A stretch of 64,000 bases of DNA from Sulfuritalea sp. GTDB lineage: Bacteria; Pseudomonadota; Gammaproteobacteria; Burkholderiales; Rhodocyclaceae. Of this stretch, positions 58,149 through 64,000 are shown one piece after another. The translations under genes were made by a program, and so were the position numbers. The stretch's first letter is position 1; each line of letters starts with the position of its first letter. The stretch lies in assembly GCA_023700805.1 (NCBI GenBank), contig JAMPYF010000017.1, positions 1 through 64,000 on the forward strand. The letters run 5' to 3'. The notes under the pieces were generated by a model. It did no database searches and was not told where the DNA came from. It worked only from the letters and a program-made list of their open reading frames with translations.

Positions 58149-59314
58149 GCCAGGCGACAGCTGCGAAAGCCGACGAAAATGTCGTCGCGCTGCGGCTCAT
58201 AGTAGTTGCGATAGTGCGGGTTGCGCATGCGCGGCCGGGTGGCGAAAGAACCGCCGCGCACGCTGCGATGGGTATGGAAAAACGGCGCGGCGTATTCGGC
58301 GTAAGGGTCGGGGCTGAAACCCGGATAGGGCTCGAAGGCACTGGCCGTCCATTCCCAGACCTGAGTGCCCCAGTCGAAGCCGGCGGCGTGCCGCGCCGCA
58401 TATTCCCATTCCGCTTCGCTCGGCAAACGCCGGCCGGCCCAGCGGCACCAGGCCTCGGCTTCATGCACCGTCAGATGTATCACCGGCTGGTCCGGCGCCA
58501 GGGCTATCCAGCGCTCGAAGCGGCGCTGCTGCCAGGTGCCGCCCTGTCGCCGCCAGTAGCGCGGCATGGTTTGCCCGGTGGCAGCCAGCCAGATCTGCCC
58601 GTCCGGCGACCACCAGCGCGCATCGCGGTAGCCTTCCGCCTCGACGAAGGCCAGGTAGTCGGAATTCCGCACCGGCGTCGCCGAGATCGCGAAATCATCC
58701 ACGCGCTGCGGATGGGCCCATTTTTCGTTGTCGAAGACGAAGCCCTTGCCTGTCGGCGAACTGCCCATGAGGAATTCGCCGCCGGCCAGTTCGATGTCGG
58801 CTGCCGGCGGCAGCGCGGCCAGTCCATCTGCATGGGGCCAGCCCAGCGTCTGCCGGGTGTAGCAAAAGGCTTCGTCGTGCATGTCCTCGTGGAACAGCGC
58901 GAGGCGATGGAAATACAGCGCCGCATCGGTCTCGGGCAGCCGGTGCAAGGCATCCAGCGCGGCGGCCAGCGTGTCTTCGAGATAGCGTCGGGTCGCCTGC
59001 CAGTCGGGGAGGTCGAGCTGCCAGCGGCTGTCATGGGGGACCGTGCGCGAGTCGTACCAGCGATCGGCATCCACCAGCAGCGAAGGGGCCGGCGGCTGGT
59101 TTGCGCCGCGCTGGCGCAGGCACCAGTATTCGGCGAACCAGGCGACATGGCCGATTTCCCACAGCGGCGGGTTGAGAATGCTCAGGCAGGGCACTTGCAG
59201 CGGATCGGGTGCCACCGCCGCCGGCCAGTCGGCGCAGGCGTCAAGCAGGCGCACCGTATAATCGCGGGCATTCCGCAACGCCTCGGCCAAGGCCACTTTC
59301 CCCGCGGTTCTCAT
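58145..59314 (-). CDS. senA: selenoneine synthase SenA (EgtB-like)
   Basis: A 389-residue non-heme iron enzyme that joins hercynine to a selenosugar in selenoneine synthesis. The N-terminal DinB-like half carries the iron ligands His56 (WEIGHVAW) and His142/His146 (FHEDMHDE); the C-terminal FGE/sulfatase-like half ends in SVRGGSFATRPRMRN...FVGFRSC. Alone this could be read as EgtB for ergothioneine. The adjacent senB and selD decide for SenA. Start 59314 (MRTAGKVALAEALRN) chosen; upstream starts at 59329 or beyond collide with senB. EgtD, the source of hercynine, is not in the window. Confidence 0.88.
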   Translation of the reverse strand: MRTAGKVALAEALRNARDYTVRLLDACADWPAAVAPDPLQVPCLSILNPPLWEIGHVAWFAEYWCLRQRGANQPPAPSLLVDADRWYDSRTVPHDSRWQLDLPDWQATRRYLEDTLAAALDALHRLPETDAALYFHRLALFHEDMHDEAFCYTRQTLGWPHADGLAALPPAADIELAGGEFLMGSSPTGKGFVFDNEKWAHPQRVDDFAISATPVRNSDYLAFVEAEGYRDARWWSPDGQIWLAATGQTMPRYWRRQGGTWQQRRFERWIALAPDQPVIHLTVHEAEAWCRWAGRRLPSEAEWEYAARHAAGFDWGTQVWEWTASAFEPYPGFSPDPYAEYAAPFFHTHRSVRGGSFATRPRMRNPHYRNYYEPQRDDIFVGFRSCRLA

Positions 59315-59327
59315 ATCCGGAATTGTC

Positions 59328-60284
59328 ATGAGCGTACCTCCATCCGTCGCCATTATCAGCCCCGCGCTGGCCAGTGCCAATAACGGCAACTGGCATACCG
59401 CGCGACGCTGGGCGCACTGCCTGGCACCGCGGGCGAAGGTACGCATCGAGCAGGAGTGGCGGGGCGCCAGCGCCGACTTTCTGATTGCCCTCCATGCCCG
59501 TCGCTCGGCGGCCTCGATCGCCGCCTTCGCCGAGCGTCATCCCGAGCGTCCGCTGATCGTGGTGCTGACCGGCACCGATCTCTACCGCGACATCGCGGTC
59601 GACCAAAGCGCGCAGCGCTCGCTGGCGCTGGCCAGCCACCTGGTGGTGCTGCAGGCGGAGGGGGTGCGGGCCCTGCCGCCCGAATACGCGGCGAAGACGC
59701 TGACCATCTACCAGTCGGCGCGCCCGCTGCTGCCGGGGCGGCGCAGCCGGCGTCATTTCGACCTGGCGCTGGTGGGCCACCTGCGGCCCGAGAAGGACCC
59801 ATTGACGGCAGTGCGCGCCTTGCGCCGCCTGCCCGTCGAACTGCCGCTGCGGCTGTTTCATATCGGCAGCGACCTCGATCCGGCGCTCGCCGCCGAGGTA
59901 CACGCCTTGGGCGTTGCCGATCCGCGCTATCGTGCGCTGGGCGCCCTGTCGCAGGCGGCGACGCGGCAGCGCATCAAGCGTTGCCAGCTGTTGTTGTTGC
60001 CCTCGCTGATGGAAGGCGGCGCCAATGTATTGATCGAGGCCGTGACCAGCGGCGTTCCGGTACTCGGCAGCGACATTGCCGGCAACCGCGGCATGCTCGG
60101 CGCGGATTATCCCGGCTGGTTTCCGGTCGGCGACGCGGCGCGTCTGGCCGAGCTGATCTCGACCGCGATGCACGATCCCGACTACTACGCGAGCCTGTCC
60201 CGGCGCTGCGCCGAGCGGGTATCCTTGTTCTCCCCGCAACGCGAATGCGCTTCAGTCTGCAGTCTTCTCGATTTGACAAGGTGA
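59328..60284 (+). CDS. senB: selenosugar synthase SenB
   Basis: A 318-residue glycosyltransferase-like enzyme (GT-B fold) that makes a selenosugar from selenophosphate and a UDP-sugar. The opening AIISPALASANNGNWHTARRW and the motif TGTDLYRDI are features I associate with SenB; the donor site reads SLMEGGANVLIEAVTSGVPV. ATG 59328 lies 13 bases from the senA start on the other strand, leaving no room for separate promoters. selD follows after 8 bases. Confidence 0.88.
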   Translation: MSVPPSVAIISPALASANNGNWHTARRWAHCLAPRAKVRIEQEWRGASADFLIALHARRSAASIAAFAERHPERPLIVVLTGTDLYRDIAVDQSAQRSLALASHLVVLQAEGVRALPPEYAAKTLTIYQSARPLLPGRRSRRHFDLALVGHLRPEKDPLTAVRALRRLPVELPLRLFHIGSDLDPALAAEVHALGVADPRYRALGALSQAATRQRIKRCQLLLLPSLMEGGANVLIEAVTSGVPVLGSDIAGNRGMLGADYPGWFPVGDAARLAELISTAMHDPDYYASLSRRCAERVSLFSPQRECASVCSLLDLTR

Positions 60285-60292
60285 TCCAGCCA

Positions 60293-61357
60293 ATGAATTC
60301 CAACAAGCTTTCCGCCAGCCCGATTCGTCTCACTTCCTTCAGTCATGGCGGCGGCTGCGGCTGCAAGGTCGCTCCCGGCCTGCTGACCGAAATCCTGCGT
60401 GGCGTGCGCAACTTCCCGGTACCGAAGGAACTGATGGTCGGCATCGAAACCGCCGACGATGCGGCGGTATACCGCCTCAACGACCAGCAGGCGCTGATCG
60501 CGACGACGGATTTCTTCATGCCCATCGTCGACGATCCCTTCGACTTCGGCCGCATCGCCGCCACCAACGCGATCAGCGACGTGTATGCCATGGGCGGCAC
60601 GCCGATCATGGCGCTGGCCCTGGTCGGCATGCCGATCGACAAGCTGCCGATCGAGGTCATCGGCAAGATTCTCGAAGGCGGCGAGAGCGTCTGCGCCGCG
60701 GCCGGCATTCCGATCGCCGGCGGCCACACCATCGATTCGGTCGAGCCGATCTATGGTCTCGTGGTAATGGGACTGGTGCATCCCGACAAGGTCAAGACCA
60801 ATGCCGGCGCGCGCGCCGGCGACCTGCTGATTCTTGGCAAGCCGCTCGGCGTCGGCATCCTGTCGGCGGCGCTGAAGAAGGGCGCGCTGGATGCCGCGGG
60901 CTATGCCGCGATGATCGCCAGCACCACCCAGCTCAACACGCCGGGCAGGCAACTGGCTCATCTCGATGCCGTGCATGCCCTGACCGACATTACCGGCTTC
61001 GGCCTGCTCGGCCATCTGCTGGAAGTGTGTCGCGGCGCGCAGCTCACGGCATCCCTCGACATGGCGGCGATTCCGATGCTGGCCGAGGTGGAGCAACTGG
61101 CGACGGCGGGCTACATCACCGGCGCCTCGGCGCGCAACTGGACCGCCTACGGCGACGACGTCGCGCTGGATGCTTCGATCACGACCATGCAGCGCGCGCT
61201 GCTGACCGATCCGCAGACCAGCGGCGGCCTGCTGGTGGCCTGCGATCCGGCGGCGGTCGATGTCGTGCTGGAGGTGTTCCGCGCCGAAGGTTTTGCCGCG
61301 GCGGCGGTGGTCGGCCGCCTGGAGGCTGGGCCGGCGCGGGTGAGCGTGGGCGCCTAG
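60293..61357 (+). CDS. selD: selenophosphate synthetase SelD (SenC)
   Basis: A 354-residue enzyme making selenophosphate from selenide and ATP. The active-site motif is GGGCGCK, with Cys22 and Lys25 in the places of E. coli Cys17/Lys20; position 22 is an ordinary Cys codon, not Sec. ETADDAAVYRL and TDITGFGLLGHLLE are further signatures. Directly downstream of senB it is called senC. It may serve only selenoneine, or also selenocysteine/selenouridine; no selA, selB or selU is present here. Confidence 0.94.
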   Translation: MNSNKLSASPIRLTSFSHGGGCGCKVAPGLLTEILRGVRNFPVPKELMVGIETADDAAVYRLNDQQALIATTDFFMPIVDDPFDFGRIAATNAISDVYAMGGTPIMALALVGMPIDKLPIEVIGKILEGGESVCAAAGIPIAGGHTIDSVEPIYGLVVMGLVHPDKVKTNAGARAGDLLILGKPLGVGILSAALKKGALDAAGYAAMIASTTQLNTPGRQLAHLDAVHALTDITGFGLLGHLLEVCRGAQLTASLDMAAIPMLAEVEQLATAGYITGASARNWTAYGDDVALDASITTMQRALLTDPQTSGGLLVACDPAAVDVVLEVFRAEGFAAAAVVGRLEAGPARVSVGA

Positions 61358-61387
61358 CCGCGCTTGCTTGCGGTCGTCGACAGCGCC

Positions 61388-62098
61388 TCAGTCGGCCAGC
61401 AGCAGAAACACCGTGGGGCGCTTGTCCAGGTCCGGCGGCGCCGACGCCTTCCAGTCCGCGACGCGGCGCGTGGCGATTTGCTCGCCGGGCAGGCTCAGAT
61501 CGGTCGCCAGGCAAAGCCGCGTCTTCGGTTTGCAGGCCAGCAGCAGGGCATTGAACAGGGCCTGATTCCGGTAGGGCGTTTCGATGAATATCTGGGTTTG
61601 CCGCAGGCGCGTCGATTCGCCTTCGAGTTCGACGATGCGGCGGCTGCGCTCGGGTTCGCGCGCCGGCAGGTAACCGTGAAAGGCGAAGCGCTGGCCTTCG
61701 AGTCCGGAGGCCATCAGCCCCAGCAGCAGCGAGGAGGGACCGACCAGGGGTTTGACCGTGAGGCCCAGTTCGTGGGCGCGGCGCACCAGCAGGGCGCCGG
61801 GGTCGGCCACGGCCGGGCAGCCGGCCTCGGACATCAATCCCAGGTCGTGACCTGCCTGCAGCGGCGCCAGCAGGCGCTCGATGTCGGCGGCCTTGGGCGC
61901 TTCGGGCAGTTGTTCGATGGCCAGTTCACGCAGTGGCCGCGGATGGCCGATGCGCTTGAGTTCGGCGCGCGCCGTCTTGGCGTTTTCCGCAACGAAATGG
62001 GTCAGGCGGCAGGCCGCGTCGCGGGTGGCCGCAGGCAGGCAGGCTTGCCAGGGCGTGTCGCCGAGGGCCACCGGCAGCAGCCAGAGTGCGCCGGCCAT
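61388..62098 (-). CDS. RsmI-like SAM-dependent methyltransferase
   Basis: A 236-residue tetrapyrrole-methylase-fold protein. The core MSEAGCPAVADPGALLVRRA and VGPSSLLLGLMASGL match RsmI, which methylates C1402 of 16S rRNA. It is shorter than RsmI (about 280) and lacks the usual GTLYVVATPIGN opening, reading WLLPVALGDTPW instead. This is a known second type, often next to maf, whose substrate is not established. Confidence 0.85.
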   Translation of the reverse strand: MAGALWLLPVALGDTPWQACLPAATRDAACRLTHFVAENAKTARAELKRIGHPRPLRELAIEQLPEAPKAADIERLLAPLQAGHDLGLMSEAGCPAVADPGALLVRRAHELGLTVKPLVGPSSLLLGLMASGLEGQRFAFHGYLPAREPERSRRIVELEGESTRLRQTQIFIETPYRNQALFNALLLACKPKTRLCLATDLSLPGEQIATRRVADWKASAPPDLDKRPTVFLLLAD

Positions 62099-62121
62099 CG
62101 GCTAGAGCGGCTTGCTGCGCA

Positions 62122-62703
62122 TCACGGCAATGCCACACCGGCGGCGCGCAACATCCCGCACAAGGCGATCAGCGGCAGGCCGACCAGGGCGTTGGGGTCG
62201 TCCCCGCGCAGATAGCTGAGCAGGGATATCCCGAGTCCCTCGGATTTCGCGCTGCCGGCGCAGTTCAGTGCGTCTTCCTTGTCGAGATAAGCCGCGATTT
62301 CGGCGTCGCTGAGGTTGCGAAAGCCGACATGCGTGTCGACACAGGACAGTTGCACCCGGTTGCTCAGGCTGTCGAGAAGGCACAATCCGGTATGGAAGAC
62401 CACTTCTTTTCCGCGCATCAGGCGCAGCTGGGCGATGGCATTCTCCCGCCTTCCCGGTTTGCCGAAGCGCTCGTTGCCGTGGGCTGCGACCTGGTCGGAG
62501 CCGATGATCAGCGCGTCGGGATAGCGCTGCATGACGGCGCGGGCCTTGGCCTCGGCGAGACGTCGTGCAGTGGCCGCAGGTGCTTCTCCGGGCAGGGCCG
62601 ACTCGTCGGTATCCGGTGCAACGGTTTCAAAAGGAAGCTGCAGGCGGGCCAGAAGTTCGCGGCGGAAGGGCGAGGTCGAGGCAAGAACGAGCAGGCGAGG
62701 CAT
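62122..62703 (-). CDS. Maf-family nucleotide pyrophosphatase (YceF-type)
   Basis: A 193-residue enzyme. The Maf opening [17 protein letters not shown] and the catalytic [11 protein letters not shown] are present. YceF-type members hydrolyse 7-methyl-GTP. Its gene neighbours yceD and rpmF, divergent here, are the classic maf-yceD-rpmF-plsX cluster. Confidence 0.94.
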   Translation of the reverse strand: MPRLLVLASTSPFRRELLARLQLPFETVAPDTDESALPGEAPAATARRLAEAKARAVMQRYPDALIIGSDQVAAHGNERFGKPGRRENAIAQLRLMRGKEVVFHTGLCLLDSLSNRVQLSCVDTHVGFRNLSDAEIAAYLDKEDALNCAGSAKSEGLGISLLSYLRGDDPNALVGLPLIALCGMLRAAGVALP

Positions 62704-62732
62704 GTTTCAGGCTTGAAAAAGGAGGGTCGAAC

Positions 62733-62780
62733 ATGATAGCATTCACTGTTTGTGTCGCGCGAGCGCTTGACTGTGTCTGA
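62733..62780 (+). CDS. possible 15-residue leader peptide before yceD
   Basis: ATG 62733 has a near-ideal GGAGGG six bases upstream and opens a 15-codon frame (MIAFTVCVARALDCV) that ends at TGA 62780, overlapping the start region of yceD in another frame. The yceD starts themselves have no such site. It may couple translation into yceD; it may equally be chance. Confidence 0.35.
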   Translation: MIAFTVCVARALDCV

Positions 62781-63270
62781 TTCGATTGCCGGAACAGTTC
62801 TCGATTGCCTTGAATTCGCGCGCAGCGGCGGTGTGTTGGAACGCAGCGTGGGTTTGGCTGAATTGCCGCGGCTGGCAGACGTTCTGGTTACAAGCGAAGG
62901 TTTTCTGTCGGTTCGCCTCGAAGGATGGCGGGACGACGCAGGTAAGTCGTGGTTGCAGGTGGATATCGCAGGCGAGCCGGTGCTGTGTTGCCAGCGATGT
63001 CTGGGCGGCGTGAAGTTCCCGCTGGCTATCAGCAGCCGGTTGCAGCTGATAGCGCCGGGGGAGGCTTGGCCGGACGACGATCTGGTCGATCACAGTGCGG
63101 ATGCCATAACAGCCGAAAAGGCGCTGGCGGTGCTGTCGCTGGTTGAGGATGAAGTGTTGCTGGCGCTGCCCATCGCGCCGCGGCATGAGCACTGCGAAGC
63201 GCCTTCGGCGAACGCAGCAGGACATGGCGCATCGCCGTTTGCGGCGCTGGCCGATTTCAAGAAGCATTGA
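62752..63270 (+). CDS. yceD: YceD/DUF177 protein
   Basis: A 172-residue protein of the DUF177 family. The conserved Cys pair is in PVLCCQRCLGG (about residues 76-85), followed by the acidic DLVDHSADAITAEK block. In several bacteria it is tied to 23S rRNA or ribosome assembly, and it nearly always precedes rpmF. GTG 62752 or GTG 62773 could be the start; neither has a close ribosome-binding site (see the leader entry). Confidence 0.9.
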   Translation: MSRERLTVSDSIAGTVLDCLEFARSGGVLERSVGLAELPRLADVLVTSEGFLSVRLEGWRDDAGKSWLQVDIAGEPVLCCQRCLGGVKFPLAISSRLQLIAPGEAWPDDDLVDHSADAITAEKALAVLSLVEDEVLLALPIAPRHEHCEAPSANAAGHGASPFAALADFKKH

Positions 63271-63302
63271 AGTAGCGTAGCAAAGCGGAGTTTCAGAGAA
63301 GG

Positions 63303-63328
63303 CTAATGCCCGCGCCAGCGGGCATTAG
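63303..63328 (+). promoter_or_regulatory. perfect hairpin in the yceD-rpmF gap
   Basis: CTAATGCCCGC and GCGGGCATTAG (11 bp, perfect) enclose the tetraloop GCCA, 26 bases before the rpmF ATG. No T run follows. It may be an RNA processing site or a binding site for a ribosomal protein that controls rpmF. Confidence 0.6.
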
Positions 63329-63354
63329 GCCGTAGCTAAACAAGGAGTAGCGAA

Positions 63355-63534
63355 ATGGCTGTACAACAGAACAAGAAGTCCCCGTCCAAGCGCGGCATGC
63401 ATCGTGCGCATGATTTTCTGACCAATCCGCCGCTGGCGGTCGAACCGACCACGGGCGAGGTTCATCTGCGCCACCATATCTCGCCGTCCGGCGTGTATCG
63501 CGGCAAGAAGGTGGTAAAGGCCAAGGGCGAATAA
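63355..63534 (+). CDS. rpmF: 50S ribosomal protein L32
   Basis: A 59-residue protein with the universal opening [19 protein letters not shown]. The C-terminus [20 protein letters not shown] is normal for Proteobacteria, without the zinc cysteines of some other lineages. AGGAG lies 7 bases before the ATG. Confidence 0.97.
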   Translation: MAVQQNKKSPSKRGMHRAHDFLTNPPLAVEPTTGEVHLRHHISPSGVYRGKKVVKAKGE

Positions 63535-63550
63535 TCCACTTTGTTGAATC

Positions 63551-63584
63551 CGGCCGGGTGCGCGCTGCGCGTCCGGCCGTTTTT
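63551..63584 (+). terminator. intrinsic terminator after rpmF
   Basis: CGGCCGG (63551-63557) pairs with CCGGCCG (63573-63579) over an inner GCGCG-rich loop and is followed by TTTTT. It separates rpmF from plsX, although the two are usually in one operon, so it may attenuate rather than fully stop transcription. Confidence 0.75.
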
Positions 63585-63601
63585 GCATAAAGAGCCCTGG
63601 A

Positions 63602-64000
63602 ATGTCGATCACCCTCGCGGTGGATTGCATGGGCGGCGACCATGGTCCGTCGGTGACGCTGCCCGCTGTGTTTGAATTCCTGCGTCATGACACCGATTGC
63701 GCCGCCATCCTGGTCGGCCGCGAGGAGGTCCTGCGTCCGCAGGTGGGGCGAGAGGCCGCCGAATTCGGCGCGCGCCTGGCGATCCGTCACGCCTCCGAAG
63801 TGGTCGAGATGGACGAGGCCGTGGCCAGCGCATTGCGCGGCAAGAAGGATTCCTCGATGCGCGTCGCCGTCGACCTGGTCAAGGAAGGAAAGGCCAACGC
63901 GGCGGTGTCGGCCGGCAACACCGGCGCTCTGATGGCCGTGTCGCGCTTCGTGCTGAAAACCCTGCCCGGCATCGACCGGCCGGCCATCTGTTCCATCCTG
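63602..64000 (+). CDS. plsX: phosphate acyltransferase PlsX (5' part, cut by window edge)
   Basis: The first 133 codons of PlsX, which makes acyl-phosphate from acyl-ACP for phospholipid synthesis. The opening [16 protein letters not shown] and the later [19 protein letters not shown] are diagnostic. It runs off the right edge. Start ATG 63602. Confidence 0.96.
   Translation, partial: MSITLAVDCMGGDHGPSVTLPAVFEFLRHDTDCAAILVGREEVLRPQVGREAAEFGARLAIRHASEVVEMDEAVASALRGKKDSSMRVAVDLVKEGKANAAVSAGNTGALMAVSRFVLKTLPGIDRPAICSIL

Noticed and set aside
58145-59314. Reading senA as egtB of ergothioneine synthesis
   Set aside because: No egtD, egtC or egtE nearby; the adjacent SenB-type enzyme and SelD make the selenium pathway the better reading, though a tree would settle it.
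59327-59446. Longer senA with start at 59329 or 59446
   Set aside because: The extra residues are not part of the EgtB/SenA fold and would place the start inside senB.

Overview
The window looks like a chromosomal segment of a betaproteobacterium, most likely Rhodocyclales or a close relative. The reasons are the high G+C, the long order glnD-map / rpsB-tsf-pyrH-frr-uppS-cdsA-dxr-rseP-bamA-skp-lpxD-fabZ-lpxA-lpxB-rnhB, and a DUF2863 gene, a family I know mainly from Betaproteobacteria. The order-level placement is inference from gene order and gene content only.

Left end (1 to about 5,335): the distal part of an integron gene-cassette array. Eight attC sites share a G+C-rich stem and a GCCCAAC ... 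GTTGGGC type boundary. They separate cassettes that all read rightward and carry unrelated small genes: membrane proteins, a trypsin-like protease, a two-gene zinc-finger cassette, a lipoprotein, a secreted Sel1-repeat protein and a helical HEPN-like protein. No integrase is present, so intI and attI should lie to the left of the window. The last attC has lost its right boundary, which marks the worn end of the array.

Core region (5.4-30.5 kb): three small conserved genes, then glnD and map on the minus strand, and then a long plus-strand run for translation (rpsB, tsf, frr), UMP kinase, isoprenoid and phospholipid synthesis (uppS, cdsA, dxr), envelope assembly (rseP, bamA, skp) and lipid A synthesis (lpxD, fabZ, lpxA, lpxB). 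Many genes overlap by 1-4 bases, which points to translational coupling. rnhB, a SPOUT methyltransferase, HU, NfeD plus SPFH, tsaB, rimI, a family-4 uracil-DNA glycosylase and a cation transporter follow.

Middle (30.4-57.8 kb): an LplT-like transporter, a LysR regulator, alr, radA, a large FtsX-type permease, NAD-type isocitrate dehydrogenase, a diguanylate cyclase with a CxxCH sensor domain, tex, a thioredoxin-TPR co-chaperone and purL. After these come a block of minus-strand small genes (Ala-rich exported protein, parvulin, bolA, yciI, yciB, msrB), dadA, DUF2863, a PhoU-like/Pit phosphate pair, and ykgJ-eamA-azlC-azlD.

Right end (58.1-64 kb): a selenoneine biosynthesis locus with senA divergent from senB-selD(senC); senA and senB start about 13 bases apart. 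Then come an RsmI-like methyltransferase, maf, yceD-rpmF and the start of plsX.

Besides genes, the window holds several families of short dispersed elements. One is a 13-17 base sequence (GCCAGCGCCAACTCTTG) that recurs far above expectation inside and between unrelated genes. The others are two palindromes with shared ATACCGTC/GACATAA edges, three C-run/G-run hairpins (one forms the 3' end of msrB), and a CACAGAG-type palindrome between rpsB and tsf. No rRNA, tRNA, CRISPR array or intact transposase gene was seen.
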